The notes below the pieces were generated by a model. The model had not been told where the DNA came from, made no database searches, and was given only the letters and a program-made list of their open reading frames with translations. A stretch of 64,000 nt of DNA from Oscillospiraceae bacterium (lineage in GTDB: Bacteria; Bacillota; Clostridia; Oscillospirales; CAG-272), in NCBI GenBank assembly GCA_015063895.1, contig SVTG01000006.1:46166-110165 (forward strand), written 5' to 3'. The first letter of the stretch is position 1. The number at the start of each line of letters is the position of its first letter. Shown here in pieces: positions 46,637 to 55,986 of the stretch. A program made the position numbers and the translations under genes.

Positions 46637-47911
46637 ATGAAGATAATGGTCGTAGGCGGTGGTGGCCGTGAGCACGCCATCATTCGCTCGCTTGCAAAAA
46701 ATAAGACTGTAGAAACGATTTACGCGCTGCCCGGCAACGGCGGTATGAAGGACGATGCCGTGCTGGTGCCCATCGGTGCCACCGAAATTGATAAGATCGT
46801 TGCCTTTGCCGTGGAAAACGGCATTGATTACGCCGTTGTGGCCCCCGACGATCCGCTGGTGCTCGGCGCCGTCGACGCTTTAAGTGAAAAGGGTATTCCT
46901 TGCTTCGGCCCGAACAAGGCCGCCGCCATCATTGAGGGCAGTAAGGTCTTTTCCAAAAATCTGATGAAAAAATACGGGATCCCCACCGCCACCTACGAGG
47001 TCTTTGACGATCCTGCCAAGGCGCTTCAATACTTAAAGACCGCCGAGATCCCGATCGTTGTCAAGGCCGACGGCCTGGCGCTCGGTAAGGGCGTGATCAT
47101 CGCCACCACGCGCGAGGAGGCCATGGACGCCGTACGTTCGATCATGGAGGATAAGGTCTTCGGCAAGAGTGGCAACCAGATCGTGGTGGAGGAGTTTTTG
47201 ACGGGTCCCGAGGTGTCCGTGCTGGCCTTTACCGACGGCAAGACGATGGTGCCGATGGTCTCCTCTATGGACCACAAGCGTGCGCACGATAACGACGAGG
47301 GTCTGAATACGGGCGGTATGGGCACGGTTGCCCCCAACCCCTATTACACCGAGGCTGTGGCAAAGGAATGTATGGAAACGATCTTCCTGCCCACGATGGC
47401 CGCGATGAACGCCGAGGGCAGAACCTTCAAGGGGTGCTTGTACTTCGGCTTGATGCTCACCCCCAAGGGGCCCAAGGTCATTGAATATAACTGCCGCTTC
47501 GGCGACCCCGAAACGCAGGTGGTGCTGCCCCTGCTTGAAAGCGATCTTCTCACGGTGATGCAGGCCGTCACCGAGGAACGCCTTGACGAGGTTGAGGTGA
47601 AATTTGCCAAGGGGTCTGCGTGCTGCGTGGTCATGGCCTCCGAGGGCTATCCCCAAAAATATGAAAAGGGCTTTCCCATCACCATGAGCGAGGCCGCCCG
47701 TCCCCACGTATTTGTGGCAGGCGCCGCCATCAAGGAGGGGCAGGTCGTCACCAACGGCGGCCGCGTGCTGGGCGTAACGGCGATGGCCAAGACCCTCACC
47801 GATGCGATCGCGCTCGCTTACAGCCGCGTGGATGAGGTCCACTTTGACAATGCATTTTATCGCCACGACATCGGCAAGCGCGCACTCGCTGCCTATACGG
47901 AGGAAAAATAA
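46637..47911 (+). CDS. purD: Phosphoribosylamine-glycine ligase PurD
   Basis: 424 residues, ATP-grasp enzyme forming GAR. Motifs: MVVGGGGREHAIIRSLAKN, YALPGNGGM, FGPNKAAAIIEGSKVFSKNLMKKYGIPTA, VVKADGLALGKGV, NTGGMGTVAPNP and EYNCRFGDPETQVVLPLL. Its stop overlaps the purL start by one base (TAATG). Confidence 0.97.
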   Translation: MKIMVVGGGGREHAIIRSLAKNKTVETIYALPGNGGMKDDAVLVPIGATEIDKIVAFAVENGIDYAVVAPDDPLVLGAVDALSEKGIPCFGPNKAAAIIEGSKVFSKNLMKKYGIPTATYEVFDDPAKALQYLKTAEIPIVVKADGLALGKGVIIATTREEAMDAVRSIMEDKVFGKSGNQIVVEEFLTGPEVSVLAFTDGKTMVPMVSSMDHKRAHDNDEGLNTGGMGTVAPNPYYTEAVAKECMETIFLPTMAAMNAEGRTFKGCLYFGLMLTPKGPKVIEYNCRFGDPETQVVLPLLESDLLTVMQAVTEERLDEVEVKFAKGSACCVVMASEGYPQKYEKGFPITMSEAARPHVFVAGAAIKEGQVVTNGGRVLGVTAMAKTLTDAIALAYSRVDEVHFDNAFYRHDIGKRALAAYTEEK

Positions 47912-50900
47912 TGGTATATAGAGTATATGTAGAGAAAAAGAAGGAGCTTGCCAACGAGGCAAAGGCTCTGCTTGGCGAGCTGACGACGCTTGTCGGCATC
48001 AAGGGCCTTACGGGCGTGCGCGTGATCAATCGCTATGACGTAGAGAATATTGAGCAGGCACTCTTTGAGAAGGCCGTGCAAACCATCTTCTCCGAGCCCC
48101 AGCTTGACCTTGTCAGCGATACGCTTGACGCCAAGGGCGGCAAGGTGTTTGCCGTTGAGCCTCTGCCCGGTCAGTTTGATCAGCGTGCCGACTCGGCCGC
48201 ACAGTGTGTGCAGCTGCAAAGCCAGGGTGAGCGTCCCATGGTGCGCTCCGCAAAGGTCTACGTGCTGGAGGGCACACTCTCTGACACTGACGTGGAAACC
48301 GTCAAGAAGTACGTGATCAACGCCGTGGAGAGCCGCGAGGCCTCGCTTGAGAAGCCCGAAACACTTGCCACCGAATATGCCATTCCCTCTAAGGTAGCGA
48401 CCGTCACGGGCTTTATCGCCCTTGACGAAAAGGGGCTTTCCGACCTGCTGGATAGTTTAGGGCTCGCGATGGACCTTGACGACCTCAAGTTCCTGCAGGC
48501 CTATTTCCGCGATGAGGAAAAGCGCGATCCCACCATTACCGAGATCCGCGTGGTCGATACCTACTGGTCGGATCACTGCCGTCATACCACCTTCTCAACG
48601 CATATTGACGACGTGCGCATCAGCGACCCTGCCGTGGCCGCCGCTTACGAGCGCTATCTTGCGGCACGCGTAGAGGTCTACGGTGAGGAGAAGGCTGCCA
48701 AGCGCCCCCAGACCCTCATGGATATTGCCACCATCGCCACTAAGGTGTTAAAGAAGCGCGGTATGCTCCCCGAGCTTGACGAGAGCGAGGAGATCAACGC
48801 TTGCTCGATCCACGTGACCGCCAAGGTGAACGGCGTTCCCGAGGACTGGCTCCTTATGTTTAAAAACGAAACGCACAACCACCCCACCGAGATCGAGCCC
48901 TTCGGCGGTGCCGCTACCTGTATCGGCGGCTGTATCCGTGACCCGCTGTCGGGTCGCGCGTACGTGCATCAGGCAATGCGTGTGACGGGCGGCGGCGATC
49001 CCCGCCGTGCCTTGTCCGAAACCATTCCCGGCAAGCTGCCGCAGCGCAAGATCGCGCAGACCGCTGCTGCCGGCTATTCCTCCTACGGTAACCAGATCGG
49101 TCTTGCCACGGGTCACGTGGCCGAGGTCTATCACGAGGGTTACGTTGCCAAGCGTATGGAGTGCGGTGCCGTGGTGGCTGCTGCGCCTGCCGCCAACGTG
49201 CGCCGTGAGCGTCCCGCCCCCGGTGACGTGATCATTCTTCTCGGTGGCCGTACGGGCCGCGACGGTATCGGCGGTGCTACGGGCTCCTCCAAGAGCCACA
49301 ATATGAAGTCGCTGACGACCATGGCCTCCGAGGTGCAAAAGGGTAACGCCCCCGAGGAGAGAAAGATCCAGCGTCTGTTCCGCAATGCCGAGGTCACGCG
49401 CCTTGTTAAGCGCTGCAACGACTTTGGTGCAGGCGGTGTATCGGTTGCCATCGGCGAGCTGGCCGACGGTCTTCAGATCGATCTTGACGCCGTACGCAAG
49501 AAGTACGACGGACTTGACGGCACTGAGCTTGCCATTTCCGAATCGCAGGAGCGTATGGCCGTTGTGGTGGAGGCAAAGGACGCCGATCGCTTTATCGCAT
49601 ACGCCTCGGCCGAAAACCTGGAGGCTTACCGTGTGGCAGTCGTCACCGAGGCACCCCGCATGGTGATGAGCTGGAAGGGGCAGACCATTGCCGACCTCTC
49701 CCGCGCGTTCCTGAATACCAACGGTGCCGATAAGCACACCACCCTTGCCGTGGATGGAAAGGATCTTACGGTTCTCGCGAAGCCCCTGTACAAGAGCTTG
49801 CGCGAGATGGCGGGCGACCTCAAGACCGCCAGCCGCCGTGGCCTTGTCGAGCGCTTTGATGCGTCGATCGGTGCCGGGTCTGTTACGATGCCCTTCGGCG
49901 GCAAGACGCAGCGCACCCCCGCCCAGTCGATGGCAGCATTGCTGCCCGTGCTGCCGGGGCAGGAAACTGCACAGGCCAGCGTCTTCTCCTGGGCGCTTGA
50001 CCCCGATATGATGTCGGTCGATCCCTACACGGGCGCTTATGCCGCTGTGTATCATTCGATGAACAAGCTGGTGGCAGCAGGGTGTCTTTATAGCAAGGCA
50101 TACCTTACCCTGCAGGAGTTTTTTGAAAAGCTTCGCCAAGAGCCCACACGCTGGGGCAAGCCCTTTGCGGCACTGCTTGGCGCCATGGATGCCCAGCTTG
50201 AGCTGGGTGCTGCCGCGATCGGCGGTAAGGACTCGATGTCGGGTACCTTCCTTGATATGGACGTGCCCCCGACGCTGATCTCCTTCGCGATCGCACCCAT
50301 TCAGGCACATAACGTGATCACCCCCGAGTTCAAGGAGGCAGGTCACCCCGTTTACCTCATCGCCCCCACCGCAAAGGGCGCTGCAAGCCAAAAGGCCGCA
50401 TGGGAGGCCTTCCACGATCTGCACAAGGCCGGTAAGGTCAAGGCTGCATGGGCTGTGGAGAACGGCATTGCCGAGGCCGTGATGAAGATGGGCTTTGGTA
50501 ACAATATCGGCTTCAAGTCCTGCGGTACCGTAGGCGATCAGTGGTATCAGAGCGCGATGTACGGCTTCCTTGTTGCTGAGCTTACCGAGGAGGTAGACCT
50601 TCCTTACGCGATGAAGATCGGTGAAACGACCGCTGAGGCTGCCGTTGATCTTGACGGCGACAAGGCAACGCTTCAGGAGCTTCTTGCCATCAATGAGGCT
50701 GTGCTTGAGGGTGTATATCCCACCCGTGCCGAGGCCAAAGAAAAGACGGCCGAAGCCTTTAGCTATACCAAGGGCTACACCGCAGCACCCGCTGTGAAGT
50801 GTGCACGCCCCAAGGCCATCATTCCCGTGTTCCCGGGCACTAACTGCGAGTATGATTCCGCACGTGCGCTGATGAATGCAGGTGCCGAGGCCGAGATCGT

Positions 50901-51606
50901 GGTCATTCGCAACCTCACCGCCGACGACGTGGCAAAGAGCGTTGAGACGGTTGCCCAAAAGCTCGCGGGGGCGCAAATGGTATTTATCCCCGGCGGCTTC
51001 TCGGGGGGTGACGAGCCCGACGGCTCCGCTAAGTTTATTACCGCCTTCTTCCGCAACCCTGCCGTCAAGGAGCAGGTGACAAGCCTGCTTGACAAGCGCG
51101 ACGGTCTGATGCTCGGTATTTGCAATGGCTTCCAGGCGCTCATCAAGCTCGGTCTTGTGCCCTATGGTAAGATCATTGATACCGATGCCGATTGCCCGAC
51201 GCTTACCTATAACGTGATCGGCCGTCACCAGTCGATGCTGGTGCGCACGCGCGTCGCAACCAATAAGTCGCCGTGGCTTGCCGCTACCAACGTGGGTGAT
51301 ATCTACACCGTGCCGATCTCGCACGGCGAGGGTCGCTTCCTCGCTTCTCCTGAGCTGGTAAAGCAGCTCGCCGCCAACGGCCAGATCGCCACGCAGTACG
51401 TGGATCTTGCAGGCAATCCCACCATGGATAGTGCCTTCAACCCCAACGGCTCTATTTCTGCTATTGAGGGCATCATCTCGCCCGACGGTCGCGTGCTCGG
51501 TAAGATGGGCCACAGCGAGCGTATCGGCAAGAACCTTTACCGCAACGTCCTCGGCGAGTACGATATGCAGCTCTTTGCCTCTGCTGTCAAGTACTTCAAG
51601 GGCTAA
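47911..51606 (+). CDS. purL: Phosphoribosylformylglycinamidine synthase, single-chain PurL
   Basis: 1231 residues; PurS-like N-terminus, two FGAM synthase ATP-binding halves and a C-terminal class I glutaminase (PurQ part) in one chain. Visible: DTYWSDHCRHTTF, FKNETHNHPTEIEPFGGAATCIGG, GRTGRDGIGGATGSS, KDSMSGTF, then PVFPGTNCEYDSARAL, FIPGGFSGGDEPDGS, GICNGFQALIKLG with nucleophile Cys, and SHGEGRF. It makes FGAM from FGAR, glutamine and ATP. A 1010-codon antisense open frame is a shadow. The operon ends at the terminator at 51630. Confidence 0.97.
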   Translation: MVYRVYVEKKKELANEAKALLGELTTLVGIKGLTGVRVINRYDVENIEQALFEKAVQTIFSEPQLDLVSDTLDAKGGKVFAVEPLPGQFDQRADSAAQCVQLQSQGERPMVRSAKVYVLEGTLSDTDVETVKKYVINAVESREASLEKPETLATEYAIPSKVATVTGFIALDEKGLSDLLDSLGLAMDLDDLKFLQAYFRDEEKRDPTITEIRVVDTYWSDHCRHTTFSTHIDDVRISDPAVAAAYERYLAARVEVYGEEKAAKRPQTLMDIATIATKVLKKRGMLPELDESEEINACSIHVTAKVNGVPEDWLLMFKNETHNHPTEIEPFGGAATCIGGCIRDPLSGRAYVHQAMRVTGGGDPRRALSETIPGKLPQRKIAQTAAAGYSSYGNQIGLATGHVAEVYHEGYVAKRMECGAVVAAAPAANVRRERPAPGDVIILLGGRTGRDGIGGATGSSKSHNMKSLTTMASEVQKGNAPEERKIQRLFRNAEVTRLVKRCNDFGAGGVSVAIGELADGLQIDLDAVRKKYDGLDGTELAISESQERMAVVVEAKDADRFIAYASAENLEAYRVAVVTEAPRMVMSWKGQTIADLSRAFLNTNGADKHTTLAVDGKDLTVLAKPLYKSLREMAGDLKTASRRGLVERFDASIGAGSVTMPFGGKTQRTPAQSMAALLPVLPGQETAQASVFSWALDPDMMSVDPYTGAYAAVYHSMNKLVAAGCLYSKAYLTLQEFFEKLRQEPTRWGKPFAALLGAMDAQLELGAAAIGGKDSMSGTFLDMDVPPTLISFAIAPIQAHNVITPEFKEAGHPVYLIAPTAKGAASQKAAWEAFHDLHKAGKVKAAWAVENGIAEAVMKMGFGNNIGFKSCGTVGDQWYQSAMYGFLVAELTEEVDLPYAMKIGETTAEAAVDLDGDKATLQELLAINEAVLEGVYPTRAEAKEKTAEAFSYTKGYTAAPAVKCARPKAIIPVFPGTNCEYDSARALMNAGAEAEIVVIRNLTADDVAKSVETVAQKLAGAQMVFIPGGFSGGDEPDGSAKFITAFFRNPAVKEQVTSLLDKRDGLMLGICNGFQALIKLGLVPYGKIIDTDADCPTLTYNVIGRHQSMLVRTRVATNKSPWLAATNVGDIYTVPISHGEGRFLASPELVKQLAANGQIATQYVDLAGNPTMDSAFNPNGSISAIEGIISPDGRVLGKMGHSERIGKNLYRNVLGEYDMQLFASAVKYFKG

Positions 51607-51629
51607 GGCTTGCTTCCCAACAAAAACAA

Positions 51630-51663
51630 AAAAAAGAACTCTGCCGCGGCAGAGTTCTTTTTT
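51630..51663. terminator. Intrinsic terminator of purine operon
   Basis: AAAGAACTCTGCC-GC-GGCAGAGTTCTTT with flanking A and T runs. Nearly the same hairpin recurs at 53842-53876, so this is a duplicated terminator module. Confidence 0.85.
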
Positions 51664-51671
51664 GTTGTAAT

Positions 51672-51912
51672 AGAAAACCACGCGATAGCCGCGTGGCTCA
51701 AAAGAGGCTATTGCCGGTGAGCAGAAAGCAAATAAAAATTCAGCGTAGAATGATCTTGTGTCAAAGGCTCCCTTGTGCAAAGGGAGCTGTCAGCAAAGCT
51801 GACTGAGGGATTGTTTTGTGTAGATTATCGCTTTTTACAATCCTTCCGTCACGCATTTGCGTGCCACCTTCCTCTCGGAGGAAGGCTATGAAATACCTCC
51901 CGCTATGCGAGG
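51672..51912 (-). repeat. Intergenic repeat, copy B (inverted relative to copy A)
   Basis: About 216 bp (51672-51887) match the reverse complement of 58222-58439 at high identity. The unit contains four hairpins: GCTCCCTTTGCACAAGGGAGC, GTCAGC/GCTGAC, AATCCCTCA...TTGT pairing across the centre, and a CGCGATAGCCGCG arm. A trailing GAAATACCTCCCGCTATGCGAGG (to 51912) also has a counterpart in copy A. No ORF is supported in the 321-bp gap (51607-51927). Confidence 0.85.
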
Positions 51913-51927
51913 GCATGATTGGTGTCA

Positions 51928-52131
51928 TTATTTGAGATCTTTACGGTCGGTCAGTCCTAAAATATAATCCGTGGAAACATTATAATATTTAGCCAATTTA
52001 ATCAAAAGAGGAATGGGGAGCTGCCGCTGACCGTTTTCATATTGTGAATAGGTGTTTTGCTTAATATGCAAAAAATCTGCTACGGTGGTTTGCTTTAAAT
52101 CGTTATCTTCGCGTAAATCCTTCAATCGCAT
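51928..52131 (-). CDS. Small XRE-family repressor
   Basis: 67 residues: a single helix-turn-helix domain (LKDLREDNDLKQTTVADFLHIKQNTYSQYENGQRQLP, then LIKLAKYYNVSTDYILG). Start ATG 52131 follows a GGGGGG run; a longer frame upstream would cross the divergent promoter. It is AT-rich compared with the flanking kilobases. The palindrome TATCTCA-AAA-TGAGATA in the divergent gap is its likely operator, so it probably represses both itself and the zinc-ribbon membrane gene. Confidence 0.85.
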   Translation of the reverse strand: MRLKDLREDNDLKQTTVADFLHIKQNTYSQYENGQRQLPIPLLIKLAKYYNVSTDYILGLTDRKDLK

Positions 52132-52183
52132 GAGCAGCCCCCCGTATTTGTTGTTCATTGTTTTAATTATACAAATCACAAAA

Positions 52184-52219
52184 TGAGATATTGACATTTA
52201 TCTCAAAATGAGATAAAAT
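52184..52219 (+). promoter_or_regulatory. Promoter with internal XRE-type operator
   Basis: TTGACA (52191-52196), 17 bp, TAAAAT (52214-52219). A perfect palindrome TATCTCA-AAA-TGAGATA (52199-52215) fills the spacer and touches the -10; an extra half site TGAGATA lies at 52184-52190. Binding would block RNA polymerase directly. Confidence 0.75.
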
Positions 52220-52247
52220 ATAGATAACTACAGTAGGAGGTTGAGAT

Positions 52248-53801
52248 ATGAACGATACGAAAATAATTTGCCCTATTTGTGGAGAGGCACTGACACTTGC
52301 CGATGAATTCTGCTCAAATTGCGGCAGACGTATGTTTAAAAAAACAAAGCAACGTTTGGATAATCAAGATCATCAGAGTGTTTGGCAGCTTTCTTCCACT
52401 GCACGTGCAGTAGTGCTGTTTTGTCTTTCGCTTATTTTGTGTGTTTTTTCCTTTTTGCCATTAACCAAATTTGCCATTCCCAATAATGAGGGTGACTTGT
52501 TCTATCAAGCTGACGTTGTGGATTCGTATATTTATTTTGTGGAATCCTTTCGCACGCGAACACAGGAAAATGTGAAGGATACGTATGCCTTTGAGATGTT
52601 TTATGAAAAGGGCGAGCTGCTGGAGGATGATGATATTTGGCCCTCAAATACCAAGCCAAATCGTCAGGCGCAAAAAATCTCTGATGATTTCGTTCATTAT
52701 TACTTTCGTATTAATCTGATGCTGGAAGATAATAAAATTGATATCATAACAATTGTATCTTTTGTATCTTCTGCGCTTTATACGATTGCAGTGTTCGGTT
52801 TTGTTCTATTTTCGCTTTTAAATATGATAAATACGTTTATGCGTAAAAGAAGTTTCATACGCCAATGCTTTTATCTTTTAAGTGCAATACCGTGTTTAGC
52901 ATTGATCGCGTCATTTGCCATGACGGACTATGATGGTTTTATGAATTTAATGATAAGCAAAAGGATGCTTGGAGTCGGTTTGATTTTAACATTGCTGATC
53001 TCGTTGTCTGCGTTGGTGTTTTTTGTCATACAAAGGATTTCTGTGGAAAGAGCACGGAAGCGTGTAAAGCCCGCGTTGGTAGTAAAATATGCGTTGGTTG
53101 CCATCAGCTCGTTACTGCTCGTTGTCACTTTAGTGATGCCAATGCTTTCCGTGAAATTAAAGCTGGATTTTGCGGGCGATGATCATGCCAAAACTGTGAA
53201 GCGTTCATTTCATGCAGAATACTTTGCTGATTATGTTTTTACAGAGGAAGAATTTGCGTGGTATGAAGAAAACGAAAAAAATGAAAGTAACGCTAAGCGT
53301 GTGAGCGAGGGGAAAGAAAAATTGGACTCCTTTTTGGAATCCACAGCAAGTGTGTCATCCGATTCTGTGAAACGCGGTGCAGCAGACGGTATTATCAAGC
53401 GTATGACACGACATGCAACCGCTATGTCGATTATAAACGTGCAGTGCGTAAAGGGTATTGCGGGCATCTACATTTTAACAGCACTTCTTGGTTTTAGCGC
53501 TTTGCTGCTGTTTTGTAATAGTATGGGTTATTTGCTGTTGGGATATGAGAAGCGCAAAACCATACAAGTTACCAAAATATTCTGCATTGCTTTGGCTGTT
53601 TTGAATATTGTAGCAATGATTGTATGTGTGTGTATGCAAAATTACTTTTTCAATATGGTAAATTTGGAATATACAATTGCAACGCGTATAGGTATGGGCA
53701 ATATTGTGGGAATTCTTGTCACCTTATTGCTGGTTGCTACGTATTTTGTTGGCATCGGTGCTAAAAAAACAAATTCGGATGAAGAGGCATTGATTTTATA
53801 A
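52248..53801 (+). CDS. Zinc-ribbon multi-pass membrane protein of unknown function
   Basis: 517 residues. N-terminal zinc ribbon CPICG...CSNCG (about 9-27), then a cytoplasmic link and at least seven hydrophobic segments: AVVLFCLSLILCVFSFLPL, IVSFVSSALYTIAVFGFVLF, FYLLSAIPCLALIASFAM, ILTLLISLSALVFFVIQ, YALVAISSLLLVVTLVMP, and two more near the end. Two soluble stretches contain many charged residues (about 85-155 and 310-390). No family recognised beyond the zinc-ribbon. Base composition is clearly more AT-rich than the neighbours, suggesting acquisition. AGGAGG precedes ATG 52248; expression is under the XRE operator. Confidence 0.75.
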   Translation: MNDTKIICPICGEALTLADEFCSNCGRRMFKKTKQRLDNQDHQSVWQLSSTARAVVLFCLSLILCVFSFLPLTKFAIPNNEGDLFYQADVVDSYIYFVESFRTRTQENVKDTYAFEMFYEKGELLEDDDIWPSNTKPNRQAQKISDDFVHYYFRINLMLEDNKIDIITIVSFVSSALYTIAVFGFVLFSLLNMINTFMRKRSFIRQCFYLLSAIPCLALIASFAMTDYDGFMNLMISKRMLGVGLILTLLISLSALVFFVIQRISVERARKRVKPALVVKYALVAISSLLLVVTLVMPMLSVKLKLDFAGDDHAKTVKRSFHAEYFADYVFTEEEFAWYEENEKNESNAKRVSEGKEKLDSFLESTASVSSDSVKRGAADGIIKRMTRHATAMSIINVQCVKGIAGIYILTALLGFSALLLFCNSMGYLLLGYEKRKTIQVTKIFCIALAVLNIVAMIVCVCMQNYFFNMVNLEYTIATRIGMGNIVGILVTLLLVATYFVGIGAKKTNSDEEALIL

Positions 53802-53841
53802 AGAAAAAGAGGCTCAAGTATAGCTGAATTTGAGCTGGGCA

Positions 53842-53876
53842 AAAAAAGAACTCTGCTACGGCAGAGTTCTTTTTTG
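53842..53876. terminator. Bidirectional terminator, second copy of the purL hairpin
   Basis: AAAAAGAACTCTGC-TACG-GCAGAGTTCTTTTT, differing from 51630-51663 mainly in the loop. It separates the zinc-ribbon gene from the convergent hydrolase-like gene, whose stop codon lies next to it. Confidence 0.85.
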
Positions 53877-55973
53877 TTATAGATCGTTTTTTGAAAATTG
53901 CAAAACGGCATAGGCGGTGCCGTGTGGCAAATGCACCGCAACGCGCCCGTTTTGGCACGCGGTGCTTGCCTTTTCACAGCTGAAGGGCAGATAAACGGCG
54001 GGGGGCGCCTTTGCTGCAAGGGTAACGGTGTCGCTGACGTTCACGGGCGTTACCCGATTGATCAGGTTCACACGGCTGCGGTGAAAGCGGATCTCATCGA
54101 GGTGGTGGTCGATATCGGTTTCAAAATCCTCGGCCAGCAGGTGAACGGTGATGTCGTTTGCGGTTTCAAACATCGTCACAAGGTATCCCGAGGTGTCAAG
54201 CGTCTTGATGGGCATGGGCCTTGCGTAGCGTTGCACCAGCTCCACCAGCTCCTCGGTGAAGGTTCCGTCGCTGATGCGGTGGGGATGATAATGTATACCG
54301 TTTGCCGGTGTTTTCCATTCGTTCGCCTCGGCGCAAGGGGGGAGCTTCGTTTGGGTGATCCAATCCGCGTCCTTGTACCAAACGCCGTCGGGTACGCCGC
54401 CAAAAAAGTCTTCGGGTGCTTCAAGCGTCGGGCGGGAGGGGAGCTTCCATTCATTTTTACAAAGCGGATGTGCGCAGGGGCCGCTTGCAACGATCCTGCC
54501 GCCGGCCTTCACGTAAGCGTCGATGGCTGCAATCTCTTGTGGCGTCATGGCGGCAGCCGAGGGAATAAGGATGACGGGATAAACCGTGGCATCCGCGGGA
54601 AAATCAAATACGGTATGCGGGTTAATGCCCCGATCCAGCAGTACCTTCAGCGAGGTGCTGTAATCCTTGTAGTAGCCGTTTGAGAGGTTGCCGAAATAGG
54701 TATGCTTGCGCGTTTCATAGGAGAAGTATACACCCAGCTGACCGATGGGCTTGCCGTCAAACAGCTCGGCATGCGTCTTTTCATAGCCAAAGGCATGCCC
54801 CACCACGTCGCTTTCGTCGGGGAGGGTGCGCAGTATGTTATCAGGGAGCCCTAGGCGATCCTTCAGTGTTGAGAACCAGCAATCAGAGCCAAGCAGCTTG
54901 TTTACTGCCCATACGATATTGGCAGTTTCCTCCGTAAAGCCGAAGCCCGTGGCAAAGCATTGGATATCCCGTTCGCGGGCGACAGCCTGATGGTGGGAGG
55001 AGCCCAGCAAACGCGATGCAATACTGTGGTTGACGGTCAAGGGGTCTTTTTTATAAGGAGGCGTGTTGCCGCTCATTTCGAGATTGACGTAATTACAGCC
55101 GGCTGTAAAGCAGCGTGCATCGGAGGCGGTGCCGTTGGCACCTGCGGCGGCGGAGTTAGCACCGCAGGTTGTGACGCGAAACGCGGGGGGAAAGGCGCTT
55201 TTGATGCTGTTAAAGAAATCAACGGCCGCATCAAAGCGCATATCGATCCATGCGCGCCATGCCGGATTTGCCCAGTTGCCCCAAAATCCAAGATCGGTGA
55301 CAGGGGGCAGCTCCTCACCTGTGCGGCGCTTGAATTCCGCCAGGCAGTGGGGGCAGGCGCAGGAACGGTAGCGCATATAGTGCAGGGGATCGTCGGCAGA
55401 AATGCCGCTGATGCCCGTCTCGGCGATCAGCCTTGTCAGGTACAGCCGATAGGCCTCGATGAATTGCGGATTGCGGATGCAAAAGCCCTCTGAGGCGTAT
55501 TGAGGATACCACAGCGGTTGGCGGGTAACGACGTCGATCATGCGCCAGTCGTTGAGCTTGCTGCCGTTATATTCCCACGTGGCTGCCGCCTCAAAGGAGG
55601 GGGAAAAGGGCAGGTGAGGGCCGCTGTGCAGGATCACGTGACGCATCTCCTCACGGGTGCCGTAGCGGTGCACAAGGTTGACTGAGTGGTGGTCGTAAAG
55701 CTCCAAGCCGTATTGCTTCAGCTCCCCTGCTACTGTGGCCAGGTAGTCGTGCAGAATTGTGAAATAAGGCAGAAAATCCCAACGGAAATGGGTGCCGAAG
55801 ATCATGGCCGTGGTCACGTTTGCCTTCGCCATGGCCTCGGCACGCCGCTTGATGCGGTCGTGATTGTCAGTGCTTGGCCAGTTGAGATCCTCAAAGCGGA
55901 GCCACCAGCTGGCAATGCGCTTGCGCTCCCGAAGGGCTGCCGTTTCCGGCTTCTCCATAAACTGTTTTTCCAT
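53877..55973 (-). CDS. Glycoside hydrolase-like protein (GH42/GHL-like barrel), operon with murQ
   Basis: 698 residues, no signal peptide. N-terminal TIM-barrel-like part (about 15-340) with DLNWPSTDNHDRI, MIFGTHFRWDFLPY, ISADDPLHYMRYRSCACPHC (candidate catalytic acid plus Cys cluster) and RVTTCGAN. The middle has an amidotransferase-like domain (IGQLGVYFSYETRKHTYFG, VILIPSAAAMTPQEIAAIDAYVKAGGRIVASGP) as in GH42 trimerisation domains; beta-rich C-terminus. Family uncertain. It starts 13 bases after murQ, so it may act on a wall-derived or host aminosugar glycoside. It shares layout, not close similarity, with the hydrolase at 20094. Confidence 0.65.
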   Translation of the reverse strand: MEKQFMEKPETAALRERKRIASWWLRFEDLNWPSTDNHDRIKRRAEAMAKANVTTAMIFGTHFRWDFLPYFTILHDYLATVAGELKQYGLELYDHHSVNLVHRYGTREEMRHVILHSGPHLPFSPSFEAAATWEYNGSKLNDWRMIDVVTRQPLWYPQYASEGFCIRNPQFIEAYRLYLTRLIAETGISGISADDPLHYMRYRSCACPHCLAEFKRRTGEELPPVTDLGFWGNWANPAWRAWIDMRFDAAVDFFNSIKSAFPPAFRVTTCGANSAAAGANGTASDARCFTAGCNYVNLEMSGNTPPYKKDPLTVNHSIASRLLGSSHHQAVARERDIQCFATGFGFTEETANIVWAVNKLLGSDCWFSTLKDRLGLPDNILRTLPDESDVVGHAFGYEKTHAELFDGKPIGQLGVYFSYETRKHTYFGNLSNGYYKDYSTSLKVLLDRGINPHTVFDFPADATVYPVILIPSAAAMTPQEIAAIDAYVKAGGRIVASGPCAHPLCKNEWKLPSRPTLEAPEDFFGGVPDGVWYKDADWITQTKLPPCAEANEWKTPANGIHYHPHRISDGTFTEELVELVQRYARPMPIKTLDTSGYLVTMFETANDITVHLLAEDFETDIDHHLDEIRFHRSRVNLINRVTPVNVSDTVTLAAKAPPAVYLPFSCEKASTACQNGRVAVHLPHGTAYAVLQFSKNDL

Positions 55974-55986
55974 ATCGTGTGCCGCC

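Noticed and set aside
44357..46675. 772-codon open frame opposite the AICAR transformylase and glyA genes
   Set aside because: Antisense shadow of two conserved genes.
48748..51780. 1010-codon open frame opposite purL
   Set aside because: Antisense shadow of purL; its first codons lie in the intergenic repeat and the translation is Arg/His/Gly-rich with no domain.
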